DNA from: Thalassolituus sp. UBA674
Lineage (GTDB): Bacteria; Pseudomonadota; Gammaproteobacteria; Pseudomonadales; Oceanobacteraceae
Assembly: GCA_002298335.1 (NCBI GenBank)
Contig: DBNK01000030.1
Span: forward strand, 14,454-78,453
Direction of reading: 5' to 3'
Length of the DNA: 64,000 nucleotides
The translations under genes were made by a program, and so were the position numbers. Below, piece after piece: positions 61,401 through 64,000 of this stretch; the stretch's first letter is position 1, and the number at the start of each line of letters is the position of its first letter. The notes below the pieces were generated by a model. That model did no database searches, was not told the DNA's origin, and saw only the letters and a program-made list of their open reading frames with translations.

Positions 61401-62221
61401 GGACGATACCGAGTGGTCGTTGCTGCTTGAGTCTGAGAACGGAATATCCACATCACGGTTTGACATATAGTCGTAGTAACCGCCATTCCATACATAACGG
61501 TAGCCACCGATACGGTCCATTTCGCACTGCAGAATCCGGCTGTCACCATCTTCCATATCCACTGTCGGCAGGCTGTCGATGGAGGTGCTGCCATAGATCA
61601 GACCGTTTTCCAGATCCGTCTGTTGTGAGACCCGGGTGAAAGGATCGTCGTACGCCAGATACTGGTACACGGTATCCGTTTCGTAATACTCAAAAATGTA
61701 ACTGCTGGTGTAGGGGGCAGCCCAGCCAAGACCTTTGCGCCAGAACGCCCAGTTGCCATGGTAGTAACCCTGACGCGTCAGTACATCTCCGAAGTCTTCA
61801 CCGGTCCGGTCCGGGCCGGGTTGTCACTGCGCTGATCAGCCCGGCTGATGTCACAGGACACCACCGGGTTGTTGTCCATGTCAGAGTAGACTTCGTACTG
61901 CTTGATCCAGTAGGCCGTGGTCGGGTCCAGAAAAATGGCCACCACATCATCCACCTGCGGGAAGTCCAGCTCATACACAGGGGCGTTATAAACGTACAGC
62001 GAATCAGGCTCAAAGCCGAACCGGCTGTTGTCGTAAACCACGTCCGGATCATAGGCTGTGACCTCAGTCGGATTGGCCAGGGTCGACATACTCTCGGAGG
62101 TGTCGAGGATGAACATGATGTTGGCGTCGGTACCGGCGCCGTTGCCGGTGTACACCTCGGTGTCATCGGCCAGAACGCTGGCGCTGATGGCACTCAGCAG
62201 CAGGGGCGTGAGTAATCGCAT
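58410..62221 (-). pseudogene. pilY1: PilY1-type tip adhesin, subtype B copy 2, split by a 5-bp duplication
   Basis: The 5' part (from ATG 62221, AAGGAG site) encodes signal peptide MRLLTPLLLSAISASVLADD and a VWA start with MIDAS DTSESM, then stops at 61778. The rest of the protein continues in another frame to 58410. Between them is the tandem pair GGACC-GGACC on the minus strand (plus-strand 61803-61812). Removing one 5-bp unit restores one frame (NPARTGEDFGDVLTRQGYYHGNWAFWRKG) and a 1268-residue PilY1. Candidate calcium loops are DLDYNNEVDGSD (about 838) and DRDNDGASD (about 983). Before the conserved tail (SNYGVIVSTS...EYWKENN) is an acidic linker of about 30 residues. Pseudogene, phase-variable allele or sequencing error cannot be separated here. 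Confidence 0.85.
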
Positions 62222-62231
62222 GGCAGACTCC

Positions 62232-62747
62232 TTATAACACCGGGACCAGACGGGAGAAGCCCATCGACTGGTCAGAGTTGAAACGCTCACTGATGTCCGC
62301 CTCGGTATTGAAGGTGAAGAAGCGGCGCTGGAATTTCGACGCGCTGGTATCACCGTTAAATGTGCGGTTGATGTGGGTCGTCGGATCACCGGTGTAGATG
62401 ACGGATGTGCTCAGATCTGTGCCGTACCCGGTGGAAATCTGGTCTGCGTCGACCGGCAGGCTGAGGAAGTTGCCGTCTTCGTCGGTGGTGAAGCTGGTCA
62501 TGGCTTCATAGAGGGTATCTTCGGCGTCACCGTACTCGTTGGATTCGGAGAACTGCGCTTCCAGTTCACTCAGAGCGGCCTGAAACACCTGCTCGCTTTT
62601 CTGTGAGTTGCTGACCATCTTCAGCTGCACCGAAGAGCTTTCCATGCTGATGATGGCGAGAAAGGTCACCGCCGACAGCATGATGAGTGATACCACCAGA
62701 GCAGAACCTGTCTGGCGATCAGTGGGGCGTGCTTTATTGTGTTTCAT
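62232..62747 (-). CDS. pilX: PilX-type minor pilin, subtype B copy 2
   Basis: 171 residues. Leader of about 14 residues ending in QTG, then SALVVSLIMLSAVTFLAIISM with Val at position 5. QKSEQVFQAALSELEAQFSES is the B-subtype block shared with 52818-53366. It ends FNSDQSMGFSRLVPVL, parallel to the other B copy. It lies 10 bp before the frameshifted pilY1 and 10 bp after pilE; it is intact. Confidence 0.85.
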   Translation of the reverse strand: MKHNKARPTDRQTGSALVVSLIMLSAVTFLAIISMESSSVQLKMVSNSQKSEQVFQAALSELEAQFSESNEYGDAEDTLYEAMTSFTTDEDGNFLSLPVDADQISTGYGTDLSTSVIYTGDPTTHINRTFNGDTSASKFQRRFFTFNTEADISERFNSDQSMGFSRLVPVL

Positions 62748-62757
62748 CGTATGGCCC

Positions 62758-63192
62758 TTATTCCGTCAGAAGGTGCTCGCTGCCGTCGTCACGGACCGCG
62801 CGCCCCATCGAGTTAATGATGATGTCGCCGTCTTCATCCTGATTGCCGCTGGCATCGGCCAGCAGTTCAACACACAGGGTCAGTGGCATGGCAGTACCCC
62901 CGCTGTCGGTACAGGTGCGGGCGCTGATGTTGTAATCGTCGGTGACCACCTGATCACTGCCGTTCACGTTCAGACCCAGTCCACCGGAACCCAGGGTGGT
63001 GGTGTAGGTGTCGTTGCGCAGGAAATAGCGCTCCTGCCCATCAAGAATTACCTGTACTGTCTTGATGGCCTCGGTGCGGTTACTTTCGCGCACATACTGC
63101 TGGTAACTCGGATAAGCAAAGGCTGAGAGAATGCCGACGATAGCGACCGCTACCATCAGTTCCATCAGCGTGAATCCCTGTAATTTCTGCAT
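62758..63192 (-). CDS. pilE: PilE-type minor pilin, subtype B copy 2
   Basis: 144 residues from ATG 63192, the same length as the B1 copy. Leader MQKLQG, then FTLMELMVAVAIVGILSAFAYPSYQ. RESNRTEAIKTVQVILDGQERYFLRNDTYT and TLGSGGLGLNVNGSDQVV are almost the same as in 53372-53806. The frame is open to 63327 inside pilW; that extension has no pilin features. Intact. Confidence 0.88.
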   Translation of the reverse strand: MQKLQGFTLMELMVAVAIVGILSAFAYPSYQQYVRESNRTEAIKTVQVILDGQERYFLRNDTYTTTLGSGGLGLNVNGSDQVVTDDYNISARTCTDSGGTAMPLTLCVELLADASGNQDEDGDIIINSMGRAVRDDGSEHLLTE

Positions 63193-63217
63193 GATTGTCT
63201 GTTCTCTCAATTCGGTC

Positions 63218-64000
63218 TCAGAAGTTCGCCCGGGCCACGGTCGAGCTGAACACCTGACGGGTGTACTGATCATCAAAACGGTAAGGCGCAGCATCCAGCA
63301 GGGTGTAGCCACGGCTCTCGGCGGCACCCATGGTGGCGGATGGTGCCCGGGTCAGCAGTGCCACCTTGACGGCATACACCCGGCTCCATTCCACCATGGC
63401 GGCTGTGCCGTCGCTGCAGGTGACCGCGGTAAAGGCTGCCGGTGGCGAATCAATTTCATCGGCCGCCAGATACGCACTGACATTGCGTCTGCTGGTGCCG
63501 CTGGTCTCACACAGGCTGACCCCATAGAGCGCCTGCAGGGCTTCCACACCACTGGCAAGTGTCTGTGCTGTTATCAGGGCCGTAGCGTCAGCGGAGCGCC
63601 AGGTCTGGCATTGCAGGTAAGTGCCGTCATCGTCGCTGGCAACCCAGAACACATCGGTCACTTCGGTACCATCCGCAGCACCCAGCGCCGCACCGGTACA
63701 GTCCAGGTTATCAGCGGTTGTGACGGTACGGCGGATGGCAATCCGGTCACCGTTGCCACTGTCGGTGTCCAGGGTACACATGCCCGGGCTGGACGGATCC
63801 GCACAGGTGCTTTCAAAAGGCTGGGTCAGTGCTCCGTCTTCACTGAAACCGGCCTTCATCAGTGAGCGGTTGAGGTAGCTGATGGCGTAACGTCCGGCCT
63901 CCTGAGCCTGTGTCAGGTCTTTGGAGACCGAGGCATTCCGGTTGCTGGTAATCAGGATTTCAGACGCAAAAAAGCTGATCAGCAGACCCAGAGTCATGGC
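63218..64000 (-). CDS. pilW: PilW-type minor pilin, subtype B copy 2 (5' end off window)
   Basis: 261 residues are visible; the frame is open to the right edge (codon GCC at 63998-64000 before an internal Met). It begins inside the N-terminal helix (AMTLGLLISFFASEIL) and is very similar to the pilW at 53820: QAQEAGRYAISYLNRSLMKAGFSEDGAL, DVFWVASDDDGTYLQCQTW, SGVEALQALYG and RQVFSSTVARANF. The leader, and presumably pilV and fimU, lie beyond the window. Confidence 0.88.
   Translation of the reverse strand, partial: AMTLGLLISFFASEILITSNRNASVSKDLTQAQEAGRYAISYLNRSLMKAGFSEDGALTQPFESTCADPSSPGMCTLDTDSGNGDRIAIRRTVTTADNLDCTGAALGAADGTEVTDVFWVASDDDGTYLQCQTWRSADATALITAQTLASGVEALQALYGVSLCETSGTSRRNVSAYLAADEIDSPPAAFTAVTCSDGTAAMVEWSRVYAVKVALLTRAPSATMGAAESRGYTLLDAAPYRFDDQYTRQVFSSTVARANF

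Overview
The window comes from a gammaproteobacterial chromosome. Gene content and order fit a marine, Oceanospirillales-like or Pseudomonas-like lineage: proA-nadD-rsfS-rlmH-mrdA-rodA-mltB-rlpA, dacA-ybeD-lipB-lipA, rplU-rpmA-obgE-proB, murJ, ribF-ileS-lspA-fkpB-ispH, and a Pseudomonas-type minor pilin/PilY1 locus. No species is assigned. No tRNA, rRNA, CRISPR array, prophage or transposase gene was seen.

Layout. 1-2.0 kb: the end of a regulator with a Fis-type helix-turn-helix, a GT4 glycosyltransferase and a small unknown gene. 2.0-9.5 kb (minus strand): an elongasome/housekeeping operon running proA to rlpA. 9.6-13.9 kb: two overlapping six-TM proteins with degenerate GGDEF domains, an LCMT-like methyltransferase, a small TM/coiled-coil protein and a DUF3549 protein. 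14.0-17.4 kb: dacA-ybeD-lipB-lipA and a small membrane protein. 17.4-20.5 kb: small stress-type genes, including an ArfA-like ribosome rescue factor with a terminator inside its ORF, a DUF465 (YdcH) gene behind an FNR/Anr-like site, trxC, a COG0523 GTPase behind a Zur-like palindrome, and a DUF1328 gene behind a sigma-E/AlgU-like promoter. 20.5-36.9 kb: dsbD, ispB, rplU-rpmA, obgE-proB, kdsA, rpsT, murJ and the ribF-to-ispH operon, separated in places by REP-like hairpins and a 0.7-kb element bordered by inverted repeats.

37.4-64.0 kb (all minus strand) is the unusual part. It is a tandem array of four minor pilin/PilY1 cassettes plus an orphan gene encoding only the VWA half of PilY1. The cassettes fall into two subtypes by their PilX and PilY1 sequences. 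The A type is a minimal fimU-pilX-pilY1 at 37.4-41.8 kb and a full set fimU-pilV-pilW-pilX-pilY1-pilE at 42.1-48.3 kb, with a DNA-uptake-type fimT upstream. The B type is fimU-pilV-pilW-pilE-pilX-pilY1 at 49.1-55.7 kb and pilW-pilE-pilX-pilY1 at 58.4-64.0 kb, which runs off the right edge and whose pilY1 is frameshifted by a 5-bp tandem duplication. By homology each cassette would form a pilus-tip priming complex (minor pilins plus a PilY1 adhesin/mechanosensor), so this organism could carry several alternative type IV pilus tips on one machine.

All positions and motifs were read by eye. Family names rest on motif recognition; no alignment or database search was run.
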